Positions 1 through 8,030 of a stretch of DNA of 64,000 bases are shown one piece after another; positions within the stretch are counted from its first letter, which is position 1, and the number at the start of each line of letters is the position of its first letter. The stretch comes from Imperialibacter sp040222385 (lineage in GTDB: Bacteria; Bacteroidota; Bacteroidia; Cytophagales; Cyclobacteriaceae), in contig NZ_JAVKDF010000027.1 of NCBI RefSeq assembly GCF_040222385.1, positions 186,001-250,000 on the forward strand, given 5' to 3'. The notes under the pieces are model-generated. The model saw only the letters and a program-made list of their open reading frames with translations. It ran no database searches and had not been told where the DNA came from. A program made the translations under genes and the position numbers.

Positions 1-413
1 TCATCACTCGACGGATAGTCGATAATAAAGCTTTCCAGTTCGCCCAAAGCATTCTGATCTCCTGTGATTAGCTTTTGCTCTATTTGATCCAAAAGCTCCT
101 TCTCTTCGCTCGGCAAATATTGATCGAGCCATTTTTGAATTTCGTGTTTAGGAAGTGCTCCGGTAAACTCAGCAACCACCTCACCCTTATGGAACATTTT
201 CACTGCCGGAATTCCCTTGATGCCATACTCCGCCGACAGGTGCTGGTTTTCGTCTGAGTTCACTTTTACTAATTCCCAGGTGCCGTTGGCCTCATCAGCC
301 AGTTCCTCTATGATCGGCCCTAAAAACTGACAGGGCCCGCACCAGGGTGCCCAAAAGTCAACGACCACAGGCACGTCTTTACTTTTCGCTATTACTTCTT
401 TGTCAAAATCCAT
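1..413 (-). CDS. Thioredoxin-domain protein with C-terminal extension (partial, runs off left edge)
   Basis: Translating the minus strand from the ATG at 411-413 gives a thioredoxin fold with no stop before base 1. The active site WCGPC is at residues 24-28 (redox pair C25/C28) after the VDFWAP strand, and the conserved cis-proline is in GIPA near residue 69. No signal peptide is visible, so it should act in the cytosol as a disulfide reductase. The thioredoxin domain should end near residue 105, but the frame continues with a helical, charged stretch (QYLPSEEKEL and onward). That suggests a thioredoxin with a TPR-like tail, as in the YbbN co-chaperone family, rather than plain TrxA. It is the last visible gene of a leftward series prfA, lipoprotein, yjbQ, this gene. 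The end of the protein cannot be seen. Confidence 0.85.
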   Translation of the reverse strand, partial: MDFDKEVIAKSKDVPVVVDFWAPWCGPCQFLGPIIEELADEANGTWELVKVNSDENQHLSAEYGIKGIPAVKMFHKGEVVAEFTGALPKHEIQKWLDQYLPSEEKELLDQIEQKLITGDQNALGELESFIIDYPSSD

Positions 414-489
414 AGTTCAATTATTTCCTGCTATTTAACAAAAGGGCGGCCATCGACAGTTCCTGAAACCAACACTTTTGAAGGTTGTC

Positions 490-915
490 TTATGTGTTTC
501 CCCAGACATTCAGCACTAGCTGCCGACTTCCACCGTAGTTTCGGTGTTCGCAAAGATATATCCCCTGCCAGGTGCCCGTATTAAGCTTGCCATTCGTAAC
601 AGGGAGCTGTACGGAAGCTCCCAGCAACGATGCTTTGATGTGTGCCGGCATGTCGTCGGGACCTTCCATGGTATGCCGGTAGTAGGGTGCGCTTTCGGGC
701 ACCATCTTGTTGAAGTGACTTTCGAAGTCTACCCGCACAGTGGGGTCTGCATTTTCATTGATCGTGAGGCTGGCCGATGTGTGCTGAATAAACACCTGTA
801 GCACGCCTTGCCTAATTTTTTGCAGCTCGGGAAACTGCTCCAACACCTCTCTGGTGATAAGATGAAACCCTCTTGGGTAGGGCTTCAGTGTTATCTCTTT
901 TTGAAAAAATTCCAT
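490..915 (-). CDS. YjbQ/UPF0047 family protein
   Basis: The 141-residue product matches the YjbQ (UPF0047) family in length and motifs: HTSASLTINENADP at about 46-59, EGPDDMPAH at about 84-92, and GTWQGIYLCEHR near the C terminus. The family is a compact cytosolic beta-sandwich. E. coli YjbQ shows weak secondary thiamine-phosphate synthase activity, but the physiological role is unknown and should not be inferred here. The ATG at 913-915 fits the family N terminus. It lies 92 bases downstream of the lipoprotein gene and 76 bases upstream of the thioredoxin-like gene on the same strand, so co-transcription is possible but not demanded. Confidence 0.88.
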   Translation of the reverse strand: MEFFQKEITLKPYPRGFHLITREVLEQFPELQKIRQGVLQVFIQHTSASLTINENADPTVRVDFESHFNKMVPESAPYYRHTMEGPDDMPAHIKASLLGASVQLPVTNGKLNTGTWQGIYLCEHRNYGGSRQLVLNVWGNT

Positions 916-1007
916 GATTAATAGTAACGATTGGGTGCCTGATTTGCAACCTGCGTGGTCAGCAAATCACTCTTTTAGCATTGCCAGGTGAACACCACGC
1001 TGCCAAA

Positions 1008-2405
1008 TTATCCCTCCTCGTTTTCTTTTTGCCCAGGTACCCATTCGTACGCCCCAATGTCAGGGAGACTGTCTCTTTGGTGCCCAAGGTTGTCGAGATC
1101 GATATTGAGGTATTTTGCCTTGTTAATAAGAGGCGATAAACTATCGGGGCGGTAGTCGTAAAGAAATTCGTTGAAGAACTTTGGCGGCGTGTTGATCAGG
1201 TTGTTGTTGGCGTTCAGCAGCGAGTTGGTCGTCTTCAGTAAGCTGTTGCCCACCTGGTAAATGAAGCTGGCCCCACCCTCGGTATTGAACTCGATCTCTT
1301 CCTTCTGCGTGCCCCAAATCACACTGTTGAATATCCGTGCTTGCAATGGCGACGTAAGCAACTCTTCATTTGCCAGCAATATATTGTCTGAAAAGATGAC
1401 GGAAGGGTCTTCACGAAAGAAGTCGGAGGGGTAATTGGAAAAAGTGCAGTGCTCGTAGCGGTAGTTGCCGCCCGCCACGTTCGCTACCAGGTAACGAGCC
1501 GCATTGTACACGACAGTGTTGTAGGCGTATACATCACTTACCAAGGCCAGAATGCCATCGGACGACATATTGCCAATCGTACAATTGGCAATCACTACAT
1601 CAGGAACGTCGTCATCGTCCGGTGTACCTATTCTCAAACCTACCTCCCCATTTTTGATGACGGTGTGATTGAGGAAGTTGTCTTTACTCCCTTCCAGGAA
1701 ATAAATGCCTACCCATTGGCCAGGAGCTTCCCGATAGTCTCGGTCGTTACGGCTATTTCTGAAGACTACTTTTTTGCCTGGGGTGCCCTCTGTAATAAGC
1801 GTGCCCAGTACAAACAATTGGGCTCCCGGTTGCATAAGCACTTCAACACCCGCCTTAATAGTTAAAGTTACACCAGGGGCAACAGCTAGCGAGTCTGCAA
1901 CAACATAGGGCATGCCAGCTTCCCAGGTTTCATCCTCTTCAATAACACTCAATCCCTTGTAGTACGAAGCGTCCTGGGCCCAGGCATCCAGCACCACATT
2001 GGTACGGATGGTGCCTGCCACTTCCAGGTAGTCCAGCACTCTCTTCGCTTCGACCTCACCCGTAACGGGCAGCCTGCCATTGACCAACACCAACAGGCTG
2101 TCCTTGCCTAAAATTTTAATGTTGTTGAATGCTTTTCCCGAGAGGCCATTGATGGTCAACTCAAATGGAGAACCTTCCAGTTGCTTCAATCTGATGCCTG
2201 GCACTATAACGCCATTCTTGTTGGGGTTGAATAGCAACAGCCTGTACGACGGACTTAGCTGGGTGGTCAGCAGTGTGTCGAAGTACAACGTGTCGGTGGA
2301 AAAGTAGAGAGACTCATCGGAAAGCTCAGAAAAAACCTCCTCATCGGGCGTGCACGCCCACCAAAGGGGAAGAATGAGCAGCCATACGATTCGACGAGTC
2401 AACAT
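1008..2405 (-). CDS. Lipoprotein, predicted right-handed beta-helix
   Basis: The 465-residue product starts with a lipoprotein signal (arginines, a WLLILPLWW core, then a cysteine in WWAC at about residue 18), so it is probably membrane-anchored facing the periplasm or surface. The central part (about residues 170-330) has short repeated turns with V/I/N patterns such as AGVEVLMQPGAQL, GIYFLEG and VGLRIGTPDDD. These resemble parallel beta-helix proteins of the pectate-lyase-like fold. The C terminus ends with LPDIGAYEWVPG, a motif frequent in Bacteroidota beta-helix lipoproteins. No catalytic residues can be assigned. It lies 30 bases after prfA on the same strand and may be transcribed with it. 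Confidence 0.75.
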   Translation of the reverse strand: MLTRRIVWLLILPLWWACTPDEEVFSELSDESLYFSTDTLYFDTLLTTQLSPSYRLLLFNPNKNGVIVPGIRLKQLEGSPFELTINGLSGKAFNNIKILGKDSLLVLVNGRLPVTGEVEAKRVLDYLEVAGTIRTNVVLDAWAQDASYYKGLSVIEEDETWEAGMPYVVADSLAVAPGVTLTIKAGVEVLMQPGAQLFVLGTLITEGTPGKKVVFRNSRNDRDYREAPGQWVGIYFLEGSKDNFLNHTVIKNGEVGLRIGTPDDDDVPDVVIANCTIGNMSSDGILALVSDVYAYNTVVYNAARYLVANVAGGNYRYEHCTFSNYPSDFFREDPSVIFSDNILLANEELLTSPLQARIFNSVIWGTQKEEIEFNTEGGASFIYQVGNSLLKTTNSLLNANNNLINTPPKFFNEFLYDYRPDSLSPLINKAKYLNIDLDNLGHQRDSLPDIGAYEWVPGQKENEEG

Positions 2406-2435
2406 AAGTGCATTTTGAACGATGGAAGGTTGTAA

Positions 2436-3503
2436 TTATTCTCCATCCTTCAGCTTCTCCGAATGTTCGGCTATCCTCAACTGTTCAATAAACTCCCCCA
2501 CATCGCCGTCCATGACTGACGGTAGGTTGTAAACCGTAAGCCCTATCCTGTGGTCAGTTACCCGGCTTTGAGGGTAGTTGTAGGTGCGGATTTTATCAGA
2601 ACGGTCGCCGCTGCCCACCATCGACTTGCGCTGGGCGCCTACTTCGTCATTGTGCTTTTTCAGTTCCACTTCGTAAATCCGTGAACGCAATACCTTCAGG
2701 GCTTTTTCGAAGTTTTTGATCTGAGACTTTTCATCCTGGCAGCTTACCACAATGCCTGTGGGGATGTGGGTAAGGCGGATCGCTGAGTAGGTGGTGTTCA
2801 CCGACTGGCCACCGGGGCCTGAGGAACAGAAGGTGTCCTTGCGAACGTCGTTCATGTCTATGTTCACCTCCACCTCCTCCATTTCGGGCAGCACGGCCAC
2901 AGTAGCAGCAGAGGTGTGCACCCGGCCCTGCGTTTCGGTGGCTGGTACCCGCTGCACCCTGTGCACGCCCGACTCGAACTTGAGCATGCCGTAAACGTCT
3001 TCACCAGAAACGGTGGCGATAATCTCCTTGTAACCTCCTGACGTGCCTTCGGTCAGATCAAGCACATTCATTTTCCAGCCTTTTTCCTCAGCAAAGCGCT
3101 GGTACATGCGGAAAAGATCACCTGCAAAAATAGCAGCCTCGTCGCCGCCGGTTCCGCCTCTAATTTCCAAAATGACGTTCTTGCTGTCATTAGGGTCTCT
3201 GGGAATCAGCAGTTGCTTGAGTTCTTCCTCCAGCTCCTCCTCTTTTGGCTCAAGTTCTTCAATCTCCATCTTGGCCATTTCCCGGAGCTCTGGATCTTTC
3301 TCTTTGTTGAGCAGTTCTTTGGCTCCCTTCAGGTCGTTCTTGACCTTCTTATATTCCTCCAACTTGCCAACAATGCGGCTAAGCTCCTTGTATTCCTTGT
3401 GCAGTTTGGTGTATTGTGCCATGTCAGCCATGGCATCGGGCTGAACAATAAGGTCGCTTACTTCCTCAAAGCGCTTTTTGATGGCCTCTAGTTTATCGAG
3501 CAT
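2436..3503 (-). CDS. prfA: Peptide chain release factor 1
   Basis: The product (355 residues from the ATG at 3501-3503) is release factor 1, which ends translation at UAA and UAG. It has the N-terminal coiled region, the peptidyl-hydrolysis GGQ motif in SGPGGQSVN, and the stop-codon tripeptide PAT (PxT type) in RVPATETQGR; RF2 would carry SPF. A TTG start seven codons upstream (3524) would give an unusual N terminus and overlaps a promoter-like element, so the ATG at 3503 is preferred. Length is normal for the family. The methyltransferase prmC, often nearby, is not in this window. Confidence 0.97.
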   Translation of the reverse strand: MLDKLEAIKKRFEEVSDLIVQPDAMADMAQYTKLHKEYKELSRIVGKLEEYKKVKNDLKGAKELLNKEKDPELREMAKMEIEELEPKEEELEEELKQLLIPRDPNDSKNVILEIRGGTGGDEAAIFAGDLFRMYQRFAEEKGWKMNVLDLTEGTSGGYKEIIATVSGEDVYGMLKFESGVHRVQRVPATETQGRVHTSAATVAVLPEMEEVEVNIDMNDVRKDTFCSSGPGGQSVNTTYSAIRLTHIPTGIVVSCQDEKSQIKNFEKALKVLRSRIYEVELKKHNDEVGAQRKSMVGSGDRSDKIRTYNYPQSRVTDHRIGLTVYNLPSVMDGDVGEFIEQLRIAEHSEKLKDGE

Positions 3504-3521
3504 TCCTGAAAAATTAAGCTG

Positions 3522-3529
3522 CAAAATTA
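3522..3529 (-). promoter_or_regulatory. Possible -7 promoter element for prfA
   Basis: The minus strand reads TAATTTTG, matching the Bacteroidota -7 consensus TAnnTTTG, 18 bases ahead of the preferred prfA ATG. No clear TTTG-type -33 element was found at the expected spacing, so this is tentative. Confidence 0.3.
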
Positions 3530-3593
3530 ATAAACCGCTGATCTTTTTTCGATTAAGTGTGGTTATTTTAACGGATCGTTAGACAACCCGCCT

Positions 3594-4250
3594 ATGAGAA
3601 CGCCGATAATCCTTTCCATTTCCTTCTTTCTGATTGCTTCCGGCTGCGGCCCCATGGATAAGGGGAATAGTGAAGCGGTGAAAAAGGAAATGGAAGACAG
3701 GGAGGTGAAGCATGTGCTTCCGTCTCAAATTACCGATAAAGCCAAAGAAAAAGGGCTGGCCATTACTGATGCGGCTCAGAAAGCCTTGCTGCAGACCCTG
3801 ATGAAAAAGATTGAGTCAGAAGGCATACTGGGAGCCGTGGAATACTGTAACGTGAATGCTTTTCCCCTGGTGGACTCTCTTTCGAAAGTACACCATGTCG
3901 GCATCAGGAGGGTGAGCAACAAATGGCGCAACCCCAAAGACGCACCTACGGCCGATGAGGTAGCCATCATGGAAGCTTACGCCTACAGCGTGGAGCAGGG
4001 CCAGGCTCCCAGAGAAGAAGTGTTCATGGAAGATAATTCTACCGATGTAATTTACACCCGGCCGATAATGATCGGTGCCGCCCTCTGCCTCCAATGCCAC
4101 GGCACTCCGGGGAAAGAGCTTACCCAAGAAGTAGCAGATAAAATCAAAACACTTTACCCCGACGACAAAGCCACCGGCTATGACCTGGGTGAATGGCGGG
4201 GGATCTGGAAAGTGGTGTTTGAGAAGAAGGAGTTGGTGTTGGAGTTGTAG
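3594..4250 (+). CDS. DUF3365 (Tll0287-like) haem-binding lipoprotein
   Basis: The 218-residue product has a lipoprotein signal peptide ending in ASGC at about residue 18, so it should be anchored outside the inner membrane. The body matches the DUF3365/Tll0287-like domain: a helical sensor-like part with EYCNVNAFPLVDSLS, then RRVSNKWRNPKDAP, and a c-type haem motif CLQCHG near residues 162-167. Proteins of this family bind one haem and resemble PAS-like redox or gas sensors. It is divergent from prfA, with 90 bases between the starts. The ligand and partner are unknown. Confidence 0.85.
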   Translation: MRTPIILSISFFLIASGCGPMDKGNSEAVKKEMEDREVKHVLPSQITDKAKEKGLAITDAAQKALLQTLMKKIESEGILGAVEYCNVNAFPLVDSLSKVHHVGIRRVSNKWRNPKDAPTADEVAIMEAYAYSVEQGQAPREEVFMEDNSTDVIYTRPIMIGAALCLQCHGTPGKELTQEVADKIKTLYPDDKATGYDLGEWRGIWKVVFEKKELVLEL

Positions 4251-4328
4251 ATTGTCACAAGCAAGCCCAAAAGACCGACATTACAACCATCAACGTGATA
4301 ACTCTAACAACATAAATAAGTAGGCAGT

Positions 4329-6260
4329 ATGAGTAAAATGTTTGCAGAAATAAAGCGAATTGTGGATGAAGACATCAGTAGTCGTGTGTCACAATATGAT
4401 GTAATTTTTGAGGCCATCACCAATGCTATTCATGCAAACGCAACATCTATTGAATGCATCCTGAACTCATATGACAACCCAATTAAAGAGAATGATACGG
4501 AAATTGTAAGGAAAAAAGTTCATACAATTTCCGTTCGAGATAATGGTGATGGGTTACACGACGATAACTATGATTCATTCTGTAAGTATAGAACCGAATA
4601 CAAAAAAGCGTTAGGGTGTAAAGGCGTTGGCCGATTTGTTTTTCTAAAAGTTTATGACAATGCCCAATTCAATAGCTCGTTATTTGAAAAGCAACAAGTC
4701 CGTACATTCAAATTCGATTTCGATTTTGACACAGATAATATTGAAAGCACACCAACAGAAGTCAAAGAAAACTTAACCGAAGTGTCATTGAATAGTTTGT
4801 CAGAAAGCTATTTGAATTACGACAAGCATATCGACAGAAGAATTGAAATGGATTTAGAAGCAATCAGAGAAAAGGTTTTGCTTAATCTGATTCCTACGTT
4901 ATTCTTCTACAAGAAAAAGGGAGGTGAAATCACCATTAGTTTTAAAGACCAAACTACTTCTGAATCAGTATTCATAAAACCTAGTGATATTCCTGACTTC
5001 AAGGAACGTAAGTTCGTTGTAAAGGATAAAGAAGGAAAAATATTTGAGTTTACATTAAATCATAGAATTGAAAATGTAGATGGAAATCTATATGCTTACT
5101 ACTGCGCTAACAACAGAACTGTATGCGACTTTGCAGAAAAAGACCTTAAACTGAATTTTCCTTATGGTTATTCAGGCTTTCTATTGCTTGAATCAAATTA
5201 CTTCAATTCCCGAGTTAACAACGAAAGAAACGATTTTGACATAAAGCCACTCCGAACGGATGCCTTTACTACGCTTTCATGGGATTTAATCAATGAAGAA
5301 TTAAAAAAGACCGTAACCGACTTGGTGAAAGAAGGTATCCCGGAAACCAAAGAAATAAACAAAATCAAAATAAGAGAAATACATGAAGAGCGACCTTATC
5401 TAATCAACTATATTGATGAAACAGATATTGAAATTGCTGGCTTTATAGACAAGAAAAAATTAATTGATAACGCCAAGAAGAAATTTGATACTGCTAAGGA
5501 AAAAATACTTACATCAGCAGGTAAAGAGGAGTACACTGATACTGAACTCTACGAAGCGATTGAATTAACTCATAACGAATTGGTCTCATACATCAATGAC
5601 AGGATTTTAGTTATTGAAAGGTTAAAAAAATTAATTGATAATAAAGAAAGGGTTGAAAAAATCATCCATAATCTGTTTATGGAAATGCAGACAGATGATG
5701 ACTATTATGCAGTAGGGAAGAATAATCTTTGGCTCCTTGATGATAGATATACAACTTACAGCTATGCCGCAAGTGACAAGAGAATTAGAGAAGTATTAAA
5801 AGGTATTGATGAAGAAAATGGCGATACCGATATTCTGGATGACAAACCAGACTTGTCATTATTCTTCTCCCATAATCCTGACAAACCCGAAAGATTAAAA
5901 TCTGTCTTGGTAGAGATAAAACCGTTTGACTATCAATCCAAGCCTGATCGAAAGAAATTTGCAGGTATTCAACAATTATTAGATTATGTAAAAGCCTTTA
6001 AGGAAAAAGAGAAAATAGAAGAGGTGTCATCATTTTTAATTACAGAAATAGATGACAAACTTGCCGAAAGGCTCAGAACCGATGGTTATACTCCACTATT
6101 CTCATTAGAAAGTCCAATCTATCATCGTTTCTACAATGAACCCAATATTTCAATTTTTGTAATAAGTGCTTCGACTTTGATTAAGGATGCAGAAGCAAGA
6201 AATAAAGTGTTTTTGGACATCATAAAAAAGCAAAATAAAATTAAAAGCTTGTTATCCTAA
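4329..6260 (+). CDS. GHKL ATPase fused to a PD-(D/E)XK nuclease-like domain (candidate defence protein)
   Basis: The 643-residue product begins with a GHKL (Hsp90/MutL/MORC-type) ATPase: N-box EAITNAIHANA at 28-38, DNGDG at 71-75, and lid motif GCKGVGR at 96-102. A charged helical middle region follows (about 330-470). The C-terminal part carries NLWLLDDRYTTYSY, then PD at 507-508 and VEIK at 528-531, the spacing expected for a PD-(D/E)XK nuclease core, and ends with DAEARNKVF. No signal peptide or membrane segment is seen, so it is cytosolic. Similar ATPase-nuclease fusions occur in bacterial immunity loci, but the substrate is inferred, not known. Base composition is clearly more AT-rich than prfA or tag, which suggests horizontal transfer. 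It stands alone, with no obvious partner except the Fic gene downstream. Confidence 0.75.
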   Translation: MSKMFAEIKRIVDEDISSRVSQYDVIFEAITNAIHANATSIECILNSYDNPIKENDTEIVRKKVHTISVRDNGDGLHDDNYDSFCKYRTEYKKALGCKGVGRFVFLKVYDNAQFNSSLFEKQQVRTFKFDFDFDTDNIESTPTEVKENLTEVSLNSLSESYLNYDKHIDRRIEMDLEAIREKVLLNLIPTLFFYKKKGGEITISFKDQTTSESVFIKPSDIPDFKERKFVVKDKEGKIFEFTLNHRIENVDGNLYAYYCANNRTVCDFAEKDLKLNFPYGYSGFLLLESNYFNSRVNNERNDFDIKPLRTDAFTTLSWDLINEELKKTVTDLVKEGIPETKEINKIKIREIHEERPYLINYIDETDIEIAGFIDKKKLIDNAKKKFDTAKEKILTSAGKEEYTDTELYEAIELTHNELVSYINDRILVIERLKKLIDNKERVEKIIHNLFMEMQTDDDYYAVGKNNLWLLDDRYTTYSYAASDKRIREVLKGIDEENGDTDILDDKPDLSLFFSHNPDKPERLKSVLVEIKPFDYQSKPDRKKFAGIQQLLDYVKAFKEKEKIEEVSSFLITEIDDKLAERLRTDGYTPLFSLESPIYHRFYNEPNISIFVISASTLIKDAEARNKVFLDIIKKQNKIKSLLS

Positions 6261-6355
6261 TGCCTATGTTCTGAGTTCGACACCTGTTCTTCATCGACAA
6301 ACTCCAAAGCACTACACAGGAGTCTAGTTACACCCATTTGACACTTCCCCATATC

Positions 6356-6420
6356 CGCCACGTTGTCGTTCACCAGGCCGCAGGCTTGCATGTGGGCGTA
6401 AGTGCTGCCGACGAACTTGT
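6356..6420 (-). pseudogene. Remnant of a second tag gene (3' end only)
   Basis: About 65 bases here match the 3' part of tag at 7486-7557 on the same strand, with one 6-base in-frame gap. Translated, the remnant reads KFVGST-YAHMQACGLVNDNVADM where intact Tag reads KFVGSTVIYAHMQACGLVNDHVVDC. The zinc-ligand histidine and cysteine of the H-x3-C motif are replaced by N and M. Several differences are synonymous, so the copy diverged as a coding gene before it broke. No other Tag sequence is recognisable on either side. It lies between the ATPase-nuclease gene and fic and probably marks a past recombination at this locus. Confidence 0.75.
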
Positions 6421-6454
6421 TACATTGAATGTTCACCAGTCTATACAAATACCT

Positions 6455-6483
6455 TATCTTTGATGCTATCAAATGATAGCATC
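6455..6483 (+). promoter_or_regulatory. fic promoter element and perfect palindrome
   Basis: TATCTTTG at 6455-6462 matches the Bacteroidota -7 consensus TAnnTTTG. It runs straight into a perfect inverted repeat with arms GATGCTATCA (6462-6471) and TGATAGCATC (6474-6483) separated by AA. The repeat ends one base before the ATG at 6484. The transcription start would fall inside the repeat, as expected for an autoregulatory operator. It could instead act as a hairpin at the 5' end of the mRNA. Confidence 0.55.
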
Positions 6484-7449
6484 ATGAAGCCGCCCTATCA
6501 GGTCAATTCGGAAATACTTCGTCTGCTCACTGAGGTGTCGGAGAAAATTGGTGCGGTTAACGCCAGCTTTCTGATCAAGCCATCGCCAACACTGCGGAAG
6601 CAAAACCAGATCAAAACGATTCACTCATCTTTGAAAATTGAGGGCAATACGCTGTCAGAAGATCAAATAACGGCACTCATTGAAAATAAGCGAGTGATTG
6701 GCCCTGAAAGGGATATTTTGGAGGTTCGGAATGCTATTGACGTCTATGATAAAATCGAGAGCTTCAGGTTTGATTCCGAAAAGTCGTTCCTCGCTGCGCA
6801 CAAACTACTTATGAAGGCGCTTGAGAAAGACGCTGGCACCTACCGGAAAAAAGGTGTAGGCATTGTGAAGGGCTCAAAAGTTCAACACCTTGCCCCTCCG
6901 GCCGAAAACGTTCCCTTTCTGATGAAGGATCTTTTCACCTATCTCAAAAAGGACAATGACGTGGCCCTCATCAAAAGTTGTGTTTTTCACTATGAGGTAG
7001 AGTTTATCCACCCGTTTATGGATGGCAATGGCAGAATGGGGAGGCTTTGGCAAACTGTGATCCTCATTAGCAAATTTCCCGTCTTTCAGTTTCTTCCATT
7101 TGAAACTCTCATTTCCGCCAATCAATCAGACTATTACAAAGCACTTTCTGACAGCGACAAAGCCGGGCATTCAACTCCCTTCATCGCCTATATGCTGGGC
7201 GTCATTAGCCTGGCCTTGGATAGCGTGCTTCAAACGAAAGGAGTAAGTCAATCACAGGAAGATCGACTCCAGTTTTTCCTGTCTCTGAAGATGAAGTCGC
7301 TTACCCGAAAAGACTACATGAGTGTTTTCAAGACAATTTCAACTGCCACCGCCAGTCGTGACTTAAAAAAAGGAGTTGAGCTGGGGCATTTTAGCGTTCT
7401 TGGCATGAATCGCTTGACAACCTACAAAGTGATAGAAAAGAACATTTAG
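6484..7449 (+). CDS. Fic-domain AMP-transferase with N-terminal inhibitory motif and C-terminal winged helix
   Basis: The product (321 residues from the ATG at 6484) is a Fic protein, which transfers AMP from ATP to hydroxyl groups on target proteins. The catalytic loop HPFMDGNGRMGR is at 176-187 with the essential histidine at 176. An inhibitory motif of the (S/T)xxxE(G/N) type, SLKIEG, is at 49-54 with E53 positioned to block ATP, so this is a class II, self-inhibited Fic. The C-terminal ~60 residues (KDYMSVF, then TATASRDLKKGVELG) look like a winged helix, as in Fic-wHTH proteins of Bacteroides and Shewanella. In-frame upstream TTG (6460) and ATG (6463) starts lie inside the promoter/palindrome and are less likely. 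It converges on tag with an 11-base gap. The target is unknown. Confidence 0.9.
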   Translation: MKPPYQVNSEILRLLTEVSEKIGAVNASFLIKPSPTLRKQNQIKTIHSSLKIEGNTLSEDQITALIENKRVIGPERDILEVRNAIDVYDKIESFRFDSEKSFLAAHKLLMKALEKDAGTYRKKGVGIVKGSKVQHLAPPAENVPFLMKDLFTYLKKDNDVALIKSCVFHYEVEFIHPFMDGNGRMGRLWQTVILISKFPVFQFLPFETLISANQSDYYKALSDSDKAGHSTPFIAYMLGVISLALDSVLQTKGVSQSQEDRLQFFLSLKMKSLTRKDYMSVFKTISTATASRDLKKGVELGHFSVLGMNRLTTYKVIEKNI

Positions 7450-7460
7450 CTCAGGTTTAC

Positions 7461-8030
7461 TCACACCTCCGCATACCTAAAGCAATCCACCACGTGATCG
7501 TTCACCAGGCCGCAAGCTTGCATGTGGGCGTAAATGACGGTGCTGCCGACGAATTTGAAGCCTCGCTTTTTCAGGTCTTTGCTCAAAGCGTCCGACTCTT
7601 TGGTTGTCGGTGGAGCTGTTTTGTAGTCTTTCCATTGGTTCACAATGGGCTTGTTGTCTACAAACTGCCAGATGTACTTGTCGAAGCTGCCGAATTCCTG
7701 CTGCACTTTAAGAAACTGCTGTGCGTTGGTCACGGCACTTTGCACTTTCAGCCGGTTACGGATGATGCCGGGAAACAGCAACAGCTCCTCCACAATTTGT
7801 GGCGTAAACTGCGCCACAACCTCCGGATCGAAATCGGCGAATGACTGACGGTAGCCGGCCCGTTTTTTCAGAACGGTGCTCCAGCTCAGCCCGGCCTGCG
7901 CTCCTTCGAGGATCAAAAATTCGAAATGCTTGCGGTCGTCGTGCACCGGCACTCCCCACTCCTCGTCGTGGTACTTCACATAGTCATCGAAGCCAAGACA
8001 CCAGGCGCAGCGTTTCTTGTTGTCGTTCAT
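7461..8030 (-). CDS. tag: DNA-3-methyladenine glycosylase I
   Basis: The 189-residue product is Tag, which excises 3-methyladenine from alkylated DNA and starts base-excision repair. Seen are RCAWC at the N terminus, YHDEEWGVP at about 20-28, GLSWSTVLKKR in the helix-hairpin region, and the C-terminal NDHVVDC whose H-x3-C, together with an N-terminal Cys and His, forms the family's zinc site. Length is normal. Its start overlaps the end of the M28 peptidase gene by four bases, so the two are probably translated from one message. A broken second copy of its 3' end lies at 6356-6420. Confidence 0.95.
   Translation of the reverse strand: MNDNKKRCAWCLGFDDYVKYHDEEWGVPVHDDRKHFEFLILEGAQAGLSWSTVLKKRAGYRQSFADFDPEVVAQFTPQIVEELLLFPGIIRNRLKVQSAVTNAQQFLKVQQEFGSFDKYIWQFVDNKPIVNQWKDYKTAPPTTKESDALSKDLKKRGFKFVGSTVIYAHMQACGLVNDHVVDCFRYAEV

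Noticed and set aside
75..257. A 60-codon plus-strand open frame near the left edge
   Set aside because: It is antisense to the thioredoxin-domain gene, which has the WCGPC active site.
6257..6472. A 71-codon minus-strand open frame containing the Tag-like fragment
   Set aside because: Only about 23 residues resemble Tag and the zinc ligands are lost; it is better described as a pseudogene remnant than a gene.
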